Under the pieces are notes generated by a model, which was not told the DNA's origin, made no database searches, and saw nothing but the letters and a program-made list of their open reading frames with translations. The position numbers and the translations under genes were made by a program. Of a DNA stretch of 64,000 nt, positions 9,597-19,224 are shown in pieces. How positions within the stretch are numbered: position 1 is the first letter of the stretch; every line of letters begins with the position of its first letter. The DNA is from Pseudomonas sp. R76 (GTDB lineage Bacteria; Pseudomonadota; Gammaproteobacteria; Pseudomonadales; Pseudomonadaceae), in contig NZ_CP019428.1 of the NCBI RefSeq assembly GCF_009834565.1, positions 682,001 to 746,000 of the forward strand, written 5' to 3'.

Positions 9597-9688
9597 ATGT
9601 GGGAGCGGGCTTGCTCGCGAAAGCGGTGAATCAGTCGATATATAAGTTGATTGACCCGCCGCATTCGCGAGCAAGCCCGCTCCCACAT
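9597..9688. repeat. REP pair, GCGGGCTTGCTCGCGA variant
   Basis: GTGGGAGCGGGCTTGCTCGC and its inverse flank an AT-rich centre. The pair lies between the first two genes of the transglutaminase operon and may uncouple their expression. Confidence 0.9.
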
Positions 9689-9733
9689 TAGACTGTGGTG
9701 ACTTTGAACTCCCTTGCCCCTGCCGAGCGTTCC

Positions 9734-12220
9734 ATGCCCGACTTGCTCGACCGTTACCCGCTGACTGCGGGCACTTATCACGAACTGCTCGACGACAGTG
9801 GCGCGGTGCGTGCCCATTGGCAGCGTTTGCTCGATCACCTGCAACGCAGCACGCCCGCACAACTGGCTCAGCGCCAGGCGCTGCTGACCCGGCAGATCCA
9901 GGAAAACGGCGTGACCTACAACGTCTACGCCGACCCCAAAGGCGCCGACCGCCCGTGGGAGTTGGATTTGCTCCCGCATGTGCTGGCCTTTGAAGAGTGG
10001 CAGCACCTGTCAGCCGGTATCGCCCAGCGTGCGCGCCTGCTCAATGCCGTATTAGCTGATCTGTACGGCCCGCAACGCCTGATCAAAGAAGGTTTGTTGC
10101 CGGCGGAATTGGTGTTCGGCCACAACAACTTCCTGTGGCCGTGCCAAGGTATCCAGCCGCCCGACGGTGCGTTCCTGCATCTGTACGCCGTGGACCTCGC
10201 GCGCACGCCGGATGGCCGCTGGTGGGTCACGGCCGACCGGACCCAAGCGCCGTCGGGCGCAGGTTACGCGTTGGAAAACCGCACCATCGTGTCCCGCGCC
10301 TTTCCGGATTTGTACCGCGACCTGCAAGTGCAGCACCTCACCGGTTTCTTCCGCACGCTGCAGGAAACCCTGGCCCGCCAGGCACCGAGTGATGACCAGT
10401 CGCCGCTGATCGTGCTGCTCACGCCGGGGCGCTTCAACGAAAGCTATTTCGAACACCTTTACCTCGCGCGCCAGCTCGGCTACCCGTTGGTGGAAGGCGG
10501 CGACCTCACCGTGCGCGACAGCACCGTGTTCCTGAAAACCCTCAGTGGCCTGCGCCGGGTGCACGCGATCATGCGTCGCCTGGACGACGACTTCTGCGAC
10601 CCGCTGGAGCTGCGCACCGACTCGGCTCTCGGCGTGCCCGGCCTGCTGGACGCCGTGCGCCAAGGCAATGTGCTGGTGGCCAACGCTCTGGGCAGTGGCG
10701 TGCTGGAGTCGCCGGGGTTGCTCGGCTTTTTGCCGAAGATCAACCAGTTCCTGTTTGGCGAAGAATTGATCCTGCCGTCCATCGCCACGTGGTGGTGCGG
10801 TGAGGCGCCGGTACTCGCCGAAGCCCTGGAAAAACTCCCGGAATTGCTGATCAAGCCCGCGTTTCCGTCGCAGAGCTTCACGCCGGTATTTGGCCGTGAT
10901 TTGAACGACGAACAACGCCAGGCGCTGGCCGAACGCATGCGCGCGCGGCCTTATGCGTATGTCGCCCAGGAGCTGGCGCAATTGTCCCAGGCGCCGGTGT
11001 GGCACACCGTGGAGGACCACTTGCAACACCGCGCCATCGGCATGCGCGTGTACGCCGTGGCCAGCGATGAAGGCTATCGTGTGCTGCCTGGCGGCCTGAC
11101 ACGCGTGGCCGCCGAGGCCGATGCCGAAGTGGTGTCGATGCAGCGCGGTGGTGCGAGCAAAGACACCTGGGTGCTGGGTGAGCGCGCTGCCGGTGGCGAA
11201 CACTGGCGTGCGCAGCGGCCCATTGGTGCCCACGACCTGGTGCGCCGCGATCCGTATCTGCCGTCGCGCGTGGTGGAAAACCTGTTCTGGTTTGGCCGCT
11301 ACTGCGAACGTTGTGATGACAGCGCGCGCTGGCTGCGCATTGTGCTCGCGCGGTATGTCGACGGCGACGACCCGCGGGCGCTGCAAGCCGCTGTGGAGCT
11401 GGGCGAGACCTTGCGCTTGTTGCCGGAGGAGGGCGAGTTGCCCGAGCGTCTGCTGGCCGCCTTGCTCGGCGATGACTGGCCGTCGAGCCTGCGTTCCAAC
11501 CTGCAGCGCTTGCAGTGGGCGGCGTCGCAGGTGCGCGGCAAGTTGTCCCGGGAAAACTGGCAGGCGCTGGTCGAGCTGCAGCGCGAAGCCCTGGAGCTGG
11601 AAAGCGAAAGCCCGGACTTCGGCGAGCTGCTGGATTTCCTCAACCGTTTGGTGATGTCCCTGGCGGCACTGTCCGGCTTTGCCCTGGACGACATGACCCG
11701 CGACGAAGGCTGGCGCTTCTTGATGATGGGCCGGCGTATCGAGCGTCTGCAGTTTCTCAGCAGCAGCCTCGCGGCGTTCCTGCGCGGCGTGGCGGTGTTT
11801 GATCAGGCCGGGCTTGAGTGGTTGCTGGAGCTGGGCAACAGCAGCATCACCTATCGCTCGCGCTACCTGGCCGTGCCGCAGTTGATCCCGGTACTCGACC
11901 TGTTGTTGCTGGATGAGCAGAACCCGCACGCGGTGCTGTTCCAGTTGAAGCTGGTCAGCCGCACCTTGCGACGGCTCAACGATGACTTTGGTGTGCCACG
12001 GGAAACCGGGCTGGCGCCGTTGGTCGACCGTCTGGCGCGGTTCGACCTCGGCTGCCTGGAGAACCCGTTGTTCGGCGAGTCCAGCGTGCGTGCCGCGCTG
12101 GATGGCCTGGCTGACCTGCTGCAAGCGGTCGCCGATGAGAGTGGGCAAGTGTCGGATCGCCTGGCCTTGCGCCATTTTGCCCATGTGGATGATGTCAGCC
12201 AGCAAACGGTGTCGGTGTGA
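9734..12220 (+). CDS. Circularly permuted ATP-grasp protein fused to an alpha-E domain
   Basis: About 828 residues. The N-terminal 460 residues are a circularly permuted type-2 ATP-grasp module (DUF404/DUF407 type: NGVTYNVYADPKG, LLTPGRFNESYFEHLYLARQ, IKPAFPSQSFTPVFG). From about residue 510 an alpha-helical alpha-E (DUF403) domain starts RVVENLFWFGRYCERCDD. The two are often separate genes, so this is a fusion. ATP-grasp enzymes form amide bonds between a carboxylate and an amine, and with the flanking transglutaminases a peptide-modifying pathway is predicted. I chose ATG 9734; GTG 9695 or 9698 would add up to 13 residues and abut the REP. It overlaps the next gene by one base. Confidence 0.85.
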   Translation: MPDLLDRYPLTAGTYHELLDDSGAVRAHWQRLLDHLQRSTPAQLAQRQALLTRQIQENGVTYNVYADPKGADRPWELDLLPHVLAFEEWQHLSAGIAQRARLLNAVLADLYGPQRLIKEGLLPAELVFGHNNFLWPCQGIQPPDGAFLHLYAVDLARTPDGRWWVTADRTQAPSGAGYALENRTIVSRAFPDLYRDLQVQHLTGFFRTLQETLARQAPSDDQSPLIVLLTPGRFNESYFEHLYLARQLGYPLVEGGDLTVRDSTVFLKTLSGLRRVHAIMRRLDDDFCDPLELRTDSALGVPGLLDAVRQGNVLVANALGSGVLESPGLLGFLPKINQFLFGEELILPSIATWWCGEAPVLAEALEKLPELLIKPAFPSQSFTPVFGRDLNDEQRQALAERMRARPYAYVAQELAQLSQAPVWHTVEDHLQHRAIGMRVYAVASDEGYRVLPGGLTRVAAEADAEVVSMQRGGASKDTWVLGERAAGGEHWRAQRPIGAHDLVRRDPYLPSRVVENLFWFGRYCERCDDSARWLRIVLARYVDGDDPRALQAAVELGETLRLLPEEGELPERLLAALLGDDWPSSLRSNLQRLQWAASQVRGKLSRENWQALVELQREALELESESPDFGELLDFLNRLVMSLAALSGFALDDMTRDEGWRFLMMGRRIERLQFLSSSLAAFLRGVAVFDQAGLEWLLELGNSSITYRSRYLAVPQLIPVLDLLLLDEQNPHAVLFQLKLVSRTLRRLNDDFGVPRETGLAPLVDRLARFDLGCLENPLFGESSVRAALDGLADLLQAVADESGQVSDRLALRHFAHVDDVSQQTVSV

Positions 12221-13110
12221 TGAGTGCGCGCTACCAGATTTTCCACGATACCCACTACCACTACGACAGCCCGGTGTCCCTGGCTCAGCAGCTGGCGCAC
12301 CTGTGGCCACGGCCGTGCGCCTGGCAGCGTTGCAGTTCGCAGCAACTGGAAATCAGCCCCGAGCCGACTGCGCGCCGCGACGAGCTGGACGTATTCGGCA
12401 ACCCGATCACCCGCCTGGCGTTCGAGCGGCCCCATGACGAGCTGCTGGTCAATGCCGGGCTGACCGTGGAAGTGCTGGCGCGGCCTGCGCTGGATTTTCA
12501 GCTCTCACCCGCCTGGGACCAGACCCGCGACAGCCTGACCTATAGCAGCCTGCCCATGTCCGCCGAGCTGATCGAAGCCTGCCGCTATCGCTTCGAATCG
12601 CCCTACGTGCACCTGAAAAAAACCTTCGTCGAGTTTTCCGAAAGCTGCTTTCCACCCGGCGAGCCATTGCTGCTGGGCGTGCAGGCGTTGATGGAGAAGA
12701 TTTTCAGCGAATTCACCTTTGATGCCGAAGCCACCCAGGTGGCTACGCCGCTGGTGGAAGTGCTGGAGCGACGTCGCGGCGTGTGCCAGGACTTCGCCCA
12801 CCTGATGCTCGCCTGCCTGCGCTCACGCGGTTTGGCGGCGCGTTACATCAGCGGCTACCTGCTCACCCAGCCACCGCCCGGCCAGCCACGGCTGATCGGC
12901 GCCGATGCGTCCCACGCGTGGGTTTCGGTGTATTGCCCGGTGTCGGGCTGGGTAGATTTTGATCCGACCAACAATGTGCAGCCGGCACTGGAGCACATCA
13001 CCCTGGCCTGGGGCCGTGATTTCTCTGATGTGTCGCCGTTGCGGGGGGTGATTCTGGGAGGTGGGAGCCATGACCCGGAGGTGCGGGTGACGGTGATGCC
13101 GTTGGAATAA
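12220..13110 (+). CDS. Transglutaminase-like cysteine protease family protein
   Basis: A 296-residue protein with an N-terminal transglutaminase-associated domain (YQIFHDTHYHYDSPVSLAQQ) and a thiol core. The triad is C189 in RRGVCQDFAH, H232 in DASHAWVSVY and D248 in DFDPTNN. There is no signal peptide. ATG 12220 shares its A with the TGA of the preceding gene, so translation is coupled. It is smaller than the first gene of the operon and lacks DUF2126. Members of this group may act as peptidases rather than crosslinkers. The target is unknown. Confidence 0.85.
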   Translation: MSARYQIFHDTHYHYDSPVSLAQQLAHLWPRPCAWQRCSSQQLEISPEPTARRDELDVFGNPITRLAFERPHDELLVNAGLTVEVLARPALDFQLSPAWDQTRDSLTYSSLPMSAELIEACRYRFESPYVHLKKTFVEFSESCFPPGEPLLLGVQALMEKIFSEFTFDAEATQVATPLVEVLERRRGVCQDFAHLMLACLRSRGLAARYISGYLLTQPPPGQPRLIGADASHAWVSVYCPVSGWVDFDPTNNVQPALEHITLAWGRDFSDVSPLRGVILGGGSHDPEVRVTVMPLE

Positions 13111-13130
13111 TTGATTAAGGGGGCGTGGTA

Positions 13131-13268
13131 CTGTGGCGAGCGGGCTTGCCCCGCGTTGGGCTGCGTAGCAGCCCTAAAACCCGGTACCGCGGTCTTTCTG
13201 ATGCAACGGGTTGATCGTATTGGGGCCGCTTCGCGACCCAACGCAGGGCTAGCCTGCTCACCACAACG
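13131..13268. repeat. Long imperfect intergenic repeat
   Basis: A third repeat type: TGTGGCGAGCGGGCTTGCC at 13133, an inner hairpin GGGCTGCGTAGCAGCCC, and a distant partial inverse (GGGCTAGCCTGCTCACCACA). It fills the gap between the convergent transglutaminase and small-protein genes. Confidence 0.6.
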
Positions 13269-13281
13269 TGGGAACGATCAT

Positions 13282-13464
13282 TTATTCCGCCGGGTCTTTC
13301 GGTGTCTCGGTCTCGTCAGTCGCCACTTCACCTTCAGCATCCGGGTTCAGTGCGCCAGCTTCTTCATCTGCAGCGGCTTTCTTGCGTTGCAGCTTTTCCT
13401 CTTTCTTCTGCTCCTTGGCCAAGTCTCTCTGACGTTTGGCGAAGGAGTAATTAGGTTTGGCCAT
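13282..13464 (-). CDS. Small Lys/Glu-rich conserved hypothetical protein
   Basis: A 60-residue, highly charged protein. It begins MAKPNYSFAKRQRDLAKEQK, has a Lys/Arg/Glu-rich predicted helix over residues 8-35, and an acidic tail. No catalytic or membrane feature is seen. AGAGGA lies eight bases before the ATG, which supports translation. The basic N-terminus followed by an acidic tail suggests a nucleic-acid or protein binder, but no function is assigned. It is convergent with the transglutaminase operon. Confidence 0.65.
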   Translation of the reverse strand: MAKPNYSFAKRQRDLAKEQKKEEKLQRKKAAADEEAGALNPDAEGEVATDETETPKDPAE

Positions 13465-13699
13465 GGGCGATCCTCTAGGGTCGAAGGTGAGGGTGGGCGG
13501 CGCGCAGCTGCCTTGGGTCGCTATGGTAGCAGCTTAGCACCGCGCGTGGCCTTCACTTACCGCAGGCGTAAGCAGCCAGCAGGCCGTTGAACAGTTGATT
13601 TAGATGCATGGCGCGGGCTCCGAGGGGTAATGAACCGATCATAAACAGGCAGGCGGACTTTGGCTGGTAGATTGTGTTGATCAGCCTGATAGCCTAAAG

Positions 13700-13709
13700 T
13701 TGTATACAA
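13700..13709. promoter_or_regulatory. Palindrome TTGTATACAA upstream of azurin
   Basis: A perfect 10-bp palindrome five bases before the ANR-like box. Such sequences are typical of GntR-family operators, but no regulator is encoded nearby, so the role is open. Confidence 0.3.
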
Positions 13710-13713
13710 TCTG

Positions 13714-13727
13714 TTGATGCAGATCAT
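13714..13727 (+). promoter_or_regulatory. ANR/FNR-type box upstream of azurin
   Basis: TTGATGCAGATCAT matches the ANR consensus TTGAT-N4-ATCAA except for the last base. It lies 70 bases before the azurin start codon. Azurin genes in Pseudomonas are known to be ANR-responsive. Confidence 0.6.
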
Positions 13728-13797
13728 AAGAATTCAAGCCTGCTTGAGGCACCCTTGTCGCAATACGCGTTTATTAAACCCTGCCTTGGAGATTCAC

Positions 13798-14244
13798 ATG
13801 TTTGCCAAACTCGTTGCTGTTTCCCTGCTGACTCTGGCGAGCGGCCAGTTGCTTGCTGCAGAGTGCAAGGTCACCGTCGACTCCACCGACCAGATGTCCT
13901 TCAACACCAAGGCCATTGAAATCGACAAAAGCTGCAAGACGTTCACCGTTGAGCTGACCCATTCCGGCAGCTTGCCGAAAAACGTCATGGGCCATAACTG
14001 GGTGCTGAGCTCGGCCGCCGACATGCCGGGCGTTGCCAGCGACGGCATGGCTGCCGGTATCGACAAGAACTACCTCAAAGACGGCGACACCCGCATCATC
14101 GCCCACACCAAGATCATCGGTGCCGGCGAGAAAGATTCCGTGACCTTTGATGTGTCGAAACTGGCTGCCGGTACGGATTACGCGTTCTTCTGCTCGTTCC
14201 CAGGCCACATCTCGATGATGAAAGGCACTGTGACCCTGAAGTAA
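13798..14244 (+). CDS. azu: Azurin, periplasmic blue copper protein
   Basis: A 148-residue precursor of the type-1 copper electron carrier that acts in the periplasm with cytochromes. A 20-residue Sec signal ([20 protein letters not shown]) precedes the mature [10 protein letters not shown]. The copper ligands are the His in VMGHNWV, the Cys and His in FFCSFPGH, and the axial Met in HISMMKG. The N-terminal disulphide cysteines are present. ATG 13798 has GGAGA upstream. The gene stands alone, with an ANR-type box in front and a strong terminator behind. Confidence 0.97.
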   Translation: MFAKLVAVSLLTLASGQLLAAECKVTVDSTDQMSFNTKAIEIDKSCKTFTVELTHSGSLPKNVMGHNWVLSSAADMPGVASDGMAAGIDKNYLKDGDTRIIAHTKIIGAGEKDSVTFDVSKLAAGTDYAFFCSFPGHISMMKGTVTLK

Positions 14245-14259
14245 TCAGGTTCCAGCTGC

Positions 14260-14289
14260 AAAAAAAGCGCCTCTCGGGGCGCTTTTTTG
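14260..14289. terminator. Bidirectional terminator between azu and nadE
   Basis: AAAAAAGCGCC and GGCGCTTTTTT form the stem around a TCTCG-type loop. The A run and the T run let it work for azu on the plus strand and for pncB-nadE on the minus strand. Confidence 0.9.
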
Positions 14290-14318
14290 TGGGCGGTCGG
14301 TAGCACCGCGTGATCGTT

Positions 14319-14401
14319 CATCGCAGGCAAGCCAGCTCCCACATTCGATCCCATTCTCATGCTGGAACTCGGTCAACTGTGGGAGCTGGCTTGCCTGCGA
14401 T
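14319..14401. repeat. REP pair
   Basis: CATCGCAGGCAAGCCAGCTC and its inverse flank a 36-base centre in the convergent gap between azu and nadE. Confidence 0.9.
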
Positions 14402-14412
14402 AGCGATCTACC

Positions 14413-15240
14413 TCACGGCGCAAATGGCATGACCCGTTTGTGCTCAGTCTTGCGATACGTATCGCAAATGATCTTGAACGCTTCCTCACGCACCGGCTGG
14501 CCATGCAGGAAGGCGTCGATCTCGGCGTAGGTCACGCCATGGGACGCTTCGTCCGGCTTGCCCGGCGACAGGTCTTCAAGGTCGGCCGTCGGGACCTTCT
14601 CCACCAGCGACTCCGGCGCACCAAAGTGCCGTGCAATGGCGCGTACCTGGTTTTTCACCAGCCCGCTCAGCGGCGCCAAATCGCAGGCGCCATCACCAAA
14701 CTTGGTGAAAAAGCCCATCACCGCTTCCGCTGCATGGTCGGTGCCGATCACCAGCCCGCCGGCCGCGCCAGCGATGGTGTACTGCGCCACCATGCGCATG
14801 CGCGCCTTGGTGTTGCCCAGCACGAAGTCACGCGACACCGCCGCCTTGCCTTCGAACGCCGCCACTTCATTGGCCAGGGATTTAACCGCTGGGCCGATGT
14901 TCACGGTGTGGCGCTCGTCCGGCTCGATGAAGTCCACCGACGCCTGGGCGTCGTGTTCGTCGAACTGGGTTTCGTACGGCAGGCGCACCGCGATAAAACG
15001 GTAGGCGTCATCGCCGCTGCTGGCGCGCAGTTCTTTCATGGCGCGTTGGGCCAACAGGCCTGCGGTCAGGGAGTCGACGCCGCCGCTGATGCCCAGCACC
15101 AGCGTCTTGAGCCCGGAATTGCGCAGGCAATCCTGGATAAACGCCACGCGGCGGGCCACTTCGGCTTCAAGCGCGGCCTGGTCGTTGAACGGTGCTTGGA
15201 CCTTGAGCTGCTGCGCAATCTCACGCTGTACGGCTTGCAT
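14413..15240 (-). CDS. nadE: NH3-dependent NAD+ synthetase
   Basis: A 275-residue cytosolic enzyme that amidates nicotinic acid adenine dinucleotide to NAD+ with ATP and ammonia. The PP-loop [17 protein letters not shown] binds ATP, and [19 protein letters not shown] and [15 protein letters not shown] are family motifs. No glutaminase domain is present, so it uses free ammonia. It starts three bases after the pncB stop, so the two form an operon for the last and first steps of nicotinate salvage. Confidence 0.96.
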   Translation of the reverse strand: MQAVQREIAQQLKVQAPFNDQAALEAEVARRVAFIQDCLRNSGLKTLVLGISGGVDSLTAGLLAQRAMKELRASSGDDAYRFIAVRLPYETQFDEHDAQASVDFIEPDERHTVNIGPAVKSLANEVAAFEGKAAVSRDFVLGNTKARMRMVAQYTIAGAAGGLVIGTDHAAEAVMGFFTKFGDGACDLAPLSGLVKNQVRAIARHFGAPESLVEKVPTADLEDLSPGKPDEASHGVTYAEIDAFLHGQPVREEAFKIICDTYRKTEHKRVMPFAP

Positions 15241-15243
15241 GAT

Positions 15244-16458
15244 TCACTCCTTGCTGGGTAGGGCAGGTACTTTGAAAACGTGGCGCAAATAGGCGACAAA
15301 ATTCGGATCGGTACAGTGGGTCTTGCCCGCTTCATCGGAAATCTTCGCGACGGGCTGGCCATTACAGGCGGTCATTTTAAGCACGATGCTCATCGGCTCG
15401 ACACCTGGAATGTCACAGGTCAGGTTGGTACCGATACCGAAGCTCACATTAATGCGACCACGCAACGCGCGGAAAATCTCCAGGGCCTTGGGCAGCGACA
15501 GGCTGTCGGAGAACACCAGCGTCTTGCTCATCGGCTCGATACCGAGCTTGTGGTAATGGGCAATAGCTTTCTCGGCCCACTGCACCGGGTCACCGGAGTC
15601 GTGGCGCAGGCCGTCGAACAGTTTGGCGAAGTACAAGTCGAAGTCGCCGAGGAAAGCGTCGGTGGTGATGCAGTCGGTCAGGGCGATGCCCAGCAGGCCA
15701 CGGTATTCGCGGACCCAGCAGTCGAGCGCAGCAATTTGGCTGTCGATCAGGCGCGGGCCGAGTTGCTGGTGGGCCATGATCCATTCGTGGGCCATGGTGC
15801 CCAGCGGCTTCATATCGAACTCGCGGGCCAGGTGCACGTTGCTGGTGCCGACGAAACGGCCGGGGAAGTCGTGCTTGAGCACGCTCACCACTTCTTCCTG
15901 CACCCGGTACGAGAAGCGCCGACGCGTGCCGAAGTCGGCCACTTGCAGCTCCGACAGCTCGTCGCTGCTGGCATTCGCCGTCAGCCAGTCGAACTTGCGG
16001 TACAGCTGCTCGCGGGCCTGTTCGAGGATCACGGTCTGGTAGCGGTAGCGGTTACGCACTTCGCTGACGATGGCCAGCATCGGCACTTCAAACAGGATCA
16101 CGTGCAGCCACGGCCCACGCAGGCGGATAAACAGCTCGCCGTTCTCGATGCCGGTTTGCACATAGCGCAGGTTGAAGCGGAACAGCCCGAGGAAGCGCAG
16201 GAAATCCGGCTTCATAAAGCTGATGCGCTCAAGAAAACCAAGCTGGTCCGGGCTCAGGCTCAGCTCGGCAAGGCGTTCGATCTGGTAGCGGATTTCCGCC
16301 AGGTACGGGCGCAGGTCTTCACTGTTGCGGCAACGAAACTCCCATTCAACTTCCACGTTCGGGTAGTTGTGCAGCACCGCCTGCATCATGGTCAGCTTGT
16401 AGAAGTCGGTGTCGAGCAAGTTCTGCACGATGCGATCGGCAAACACACTCTCGCTCAT
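15244..16458 (-). CDS. pncB: Nicotinate phosphoribosyltransferase
   Basis: A 404-residue enzyme that makes nicotinate mononucleotide from nicotinate and PRPP (Preiss-Handler salvage). Visible motifs are [15 protein letters not shown] at the N-terminus, [16 protein letters not shown], the HEWIMAHQQ region with the regulatory His, [11 protein letters not shown] and the phosphate-binding [11 protein letters not shown] chose ATG 16458 ([12 protein letters not shown]), preceded by GGAGATTCCCGTT; the longer upstream frame has no ribosome site. It is the first gene of the pncB-nadE operon. Confidence 0.96.
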   Translation of the reverse strand: MSESVFADRIVQNLLDTDFYKLTMMQAVLHNYPNVEVEWEFRCRNSEDLRPYLAEIRYQIERLAELSLSPDQLGFLERISFMKPDFLRFLGLFRFNLRYVQTGIENGELFIRLRGPWLHVILFEVPMLAIVSEVRNRYRYQTVILEQAREQLYRKFDWLTANASSDELSELQVADFGTRRRFSYRVQEEVVSVLKHDFPGRFVGTSNVHLAREFDMKPLGTMAHEWIMAHQQLGPRLIDSQIAALDCWVREYRGLLGIALTDCITTDAFLGDFDLYFAKLFDGLRHDSGDPVQWAEKAIAHYHKLGIEPMSKTLVFSDSLSLPKALEIFRALRGRINVSFGIGTNLTCDIPGVEPMSIVLKMTACNGQPVAKISDEAGKTHCTDPNFVAYLRHVFKVPALPSKE

Positions 16459-16581
16459 AACGGGAATCTCCAGACGGGTCGGCGATGGGCGCCGACCTTT
16501 ACGCACTATTAAGGAATGGCGCTAGTGGCGCATAGACCTGTGGGGTTTTGCCAGTGATTTTTTCGGAATGGCCACTGGCCC

Positions 16582-16649
16582 TATCGCAGGCGAGCCAGCT
16601 CCCACAGTTGAAATGCATTCCAAATGTGGGAGCTGGCTTGCCTGCGATG
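16582..16649. repeat. REP pair
   Basis: TATCGCAGGCGAGCCAGCTC (one substitution from the common arm) faces GTGGGAGCTGGCTTGCCTGC. It lies just downstream of the LysR-family gene. Confidence 0.9.
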
Positions 16650-16671
16650 GCGGCGGTGCAGGCAAAAAAAA

Positions 16672-17559
16672 CTAAACTTGTTCCATCATCCACTTCACAA
16701 ACTCCCGCACCTTGGGCACCTCGGCCGAATGCTCCGGATACGCCAGGTAATACGCATCCTGGCTGGGCATCGCATGCTGCCAGGGGATCACCAGCTTGCC
16801 CTCGGCCAGTTCTTCTTCCACCAGAAAGCGTGGCAGCAGCGCCACGCCACAGCCCACCTGCGCCGCGCGGATGCACATATAAAAGGTGTCGAAACGCGGC
16901 CCGTGGTAGCTGTGCTCGGTATGAAAGCCCTGGCTGGCAAACCAGTCATGCCAGCCTTGCGGCCGCGAGGCGTTCTGCAATAGCACCAGGTCACTCAGTT
17001 GCGTCGGGTCGGTGAACGGCTGCGCGGGCAGGCTTTCCGGCGCGCACACCGGCACAAGTTCTTCGCTGAACAACTTCAAGCTCTCGGTGCCGGGGCGTGA
17101 GCCCTGGCCGAAGTAGAAGGCCATGTCGGCCTTGCCTTGCAGCAGTTCGTCCGGCTCCTGCTCGTTGCACAGGTCCAAATGGATCTGCGGGTGACGCAAA
17201 CGCCAGCCTTTAAGACGCGGCACCAGCCAGCGCGCGCCGAAGGTGTAGGGCGTGGAGACGCGCAGCACTTCGGTTTCGCCGCCGTAGGAGCGCAGGTAAT
17301 GGGTGGACATCTCCACCTGCGTGAGGATTTTTCTCACTTCCACCAAATACAAATCCCCCGCCGGGGTCATCTGCAAACGACGGCGCACTCGGCGAAACAG
17401 CAGGTGTTGCAGCAATTCTTCCAGCTGCGCCACCTGTTTGCTCACCGCGCTCTGCGTGAGGTTCAGTTCCTCGGCGGCGCGGGTGAAGCTCAGGTGGCGG
17501 GTGGCGGCTTCGAAACACTGCAGGGCGGTGATCGAGGGCAAATGTCTTTTGTTCAGCAC
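16672..17559 (-). CDS. LysR-family regulator next to amaB-amaA
   Basis: A 295-residue transcription factor. The winged HTH at residues 5-65 has ALQCFEAATRHLSFTRAAEE and QSAVSKQVAQLEE, and an effector-binding domain of the GcvA type follows. I chose GTG 17559, with AAAGAGG seven bases upstream. An open frame continues far upstream antisense to the dehydrogenase but has no start signals. It is divergent from amaB with a 153-base gap. The same order (regulator, amaB, amaA) occurs in P. putida lysine catabolism, so it probably responds to a lysine or pipecolate metabolite. Confidence 0.85.
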   Translation of the reverse strand: MLNKRHLPSITALQCFEAATRHLSFTRAAEELNLTQSAVSKQVAQLEELLQHLLFRRVRRRLQMTPAGDLYLVEVRKILTQVEMSTHYLRSYGGETEVLRVSTPYTFGARWLVPRLKGWRLRHPQIHLDLCNEQEPDELLQGKADMAFYFGQGSRPGTESLKLFSEELVPVCAPESLPAQPFTDPTQLSDLVLLQNASRPQGWHDWFASQGFHTEHSYHGPRFDTFYMCIRAAQVGCGVALLPRFLVEEELAEGKLVIPWQHAMPSQDAYYLAYPEHSAEVPKVREFVKWMMEQV

Positions 17560-17712
17560 GGCACGCCTCTTTTTATTCTTTGCATGAATAAACGGAATGA
17601 TATCTCGCCTAATCGTCGTTTGTTGGCAAGTCTTGGGCCAGCTACAAATAAGGCCTGGATCGCCGTGTCGGTGGCGGCGCGAATTTTCTGTTTGAGATTG
17701 AAGGAGTGACCC

Positions 17713-19203
17713 ATGGTTGCCGCATTGCTTGACCGTCTCGGGGTGAACCCGGCGCTGTACCAGTCGGGGAAACAACCCGTGCATTCGCCGATCGACGGCA
17801 GCCGTATCGGCAGTGTGCACTGGGAAGGTGCCGCCGAGGTGGAGCAGCAGGTCAGTCGCGCCGAGCATGCATTCGAGGCCTGGCGCAAAGTGCCGGCACC
17901 GCGTCGCGGCGAGCTGGTACGCCAGTTCGGCGACGTATTGCGTGAATACAAGGCCGACCTCGGTGAGCTGGTGTCGTGGGAAGCCGGCAAGATCACTCAG
18001 GAAGGCCTGGGTGAAGTGCAGGAAATGATCGACATCTGCGACTTCGCCGTTGGCCTGTCGCGCCAACTGTACGGTTTGACCATCGCCTCCGAGCGCCCAG
18101 GCCATCATATGCGTGAAACCTGGCACCCGCTGGGCGTGGTCGGCGTAATCAGCGCCTTCAACTTCCCGGTGGCCGTGTGGGCGTGGAACACCACGCTGGC
18201 GCTGGTGTGCGGCAACGCAGTGATCTGGAAACCATCGGAAAAAACCCCGCTCACCGCGCTGGCCTGCCAGGCGCTGTTCGAGCGCGTGCTGAAAAACTTC
18301 AAGGACGCGCCTCAGTACCTGAGCCAAGTGATCATCGGCGGCCGTGACGCCGGCGCTGCGCTGGTGGATGACCCGCGTGTGGCGCTGATCAGCGCCACCG
18401 GCAGCACCCGCATGGGCCGCGAAGTGGCGCCGAAAGTCGCCGCACGTTTCGCCCGCAGCATCCTCGAGCTGGGCGGCAACAACGCGATGATCCTCGGCCC
18501 AAGCGCCGACCTGGACATGGCCGTACGTGCCATCCTGTTCAGTGCCGTCGGCACCGCCGGCCAGCGTTGCACGACGTTGCGCCGCCTCATCGCCCATGAG
18601 TCGGTCAAGGAAGAAATCGTCACCCGCCTCAAGGCGGCTTATTCCAAGGTGCGCATCGGTCACCCGCTGGAAGGCAACCTGATCGGCCCGCTGATCGACA
18701 AGCACGGCTTCGACAACATGCAGGACGCCCTGGAACAAGCCTTGAGCGAAGGCGGCAAGGTGTTCGGCGGCAAGCGTCAGCTGGAAGATAAATTCCCGAA
18801 TGCCTACTACGTGTCACCGGCCATTGTGGAGATGCCCGAGCAAAGCGACGTGGTGTGCACCGAAACCTTCGCGCCGATTCTGTATGTGATCGGCTACAGC
18901 GACTTTGCCGAAGCCCTGCGTTTGAACAACGCCGTGCCGCAAGGCCTGTCGTCGTGCATATTCACTACCGATGTGCGTGAAGCCGAGCAGTTCATGTCGG
19001 CGGTGGGCAGTGATTGCGGCATCGCCAACGTCAATATCGGCCCGAGCGGCGCAGAAATCGGCGGCGCGTTTGGCGGTGAGAAAGAGACCGGTGGCGGGCG
19101 TGAGTCGGGTTCGGATGCGTGGCGCGGTTACATGCGTCGCCAGACCAATACCGTGAACTATTCGCTGGAATTGCCGCTGGCGCAGGGTATTACCTTCGAC
19201 TGA
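17713..19203 (+). CDS. amaB: Delta1-piperideine-6-carboxylate (aminoadipate semialdehyde) dehydrogenase
   Basis: A 496-residue ALDH7-type NAD-dependent aldehyde dehydrogenase. It oxidises the semialdehyde of 2-aminoadipate in the D-lysine/pipecolate branch. Conserved sites are E252 in LELGGNN, C286 in GQRCTT, the FNFPVAVWAWN motif that binds nicotinamide, and FAPILYV near the C-terminus. GAAGGAG lies upstream of ATG 17713. It is followed by the pipecolate oxidase gene after a REP pair. The gene name rests on family type plus the adjacent amaA-like oxidase and LysR gene. Confidence 0.88.
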   Translation: MVAALLDRLGVNPALYQSGKQPVHSPIDGSRIGSVHWEGAAEVEQQVSRAEHAFEAWRKVPAPRRGELVRQFGDVLREYKADLGELVSWEAGKITQEGLGEVQEMIDICDFAVGLSRQLYGLTIASERPGHHMRETWHPLGVVGVISAFNFPVAVWAWNTTLALVCGNAVIWKPSEKTPLTALACQALFERVLKNFKDAPQYLSQVIIGGRDAGAALVDDPRVALISATGSTRMGREVAPKVAARFARSILELGGNNAMILGPSADLDMAVRAILFSAVGTAGQRCTTLRRLIAHESVKEEIVTRLKAAYSKVRIGHPLEGNLIGPLIDKHGFDNMQDALEQALSEGGKVFGGKRQLEDKFPNAYYVSPAIVEMPEQSDVVCTETFAPILYVIGYSDFAEALRLNNAVPQGLSSCIFTTDVREAEQFMSAVGSDCGIANVNIGPSGAEIGGAFGGEKETGGGRESGSDAWRGYMRRQTNTVNYSLELPLAQGITFD

Positions 19204-19224
19204 CTTTCAGGCCGCAGTGAGGTC

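Noticed and set aside
10052..12310. Antisense frame opposite the ATP-grasp/alpha-E gene (752 residues)
   Set aside because: It has a Gln/Arg/His-rich shadow composition and no ribosome site.
17560..18738. N-terminal extension of the LysR reading frame antisense to amaB
   Set aside because: It runs through a clear dehydrogenase gene; the HTH domain and ribosome site place the start at 17559.
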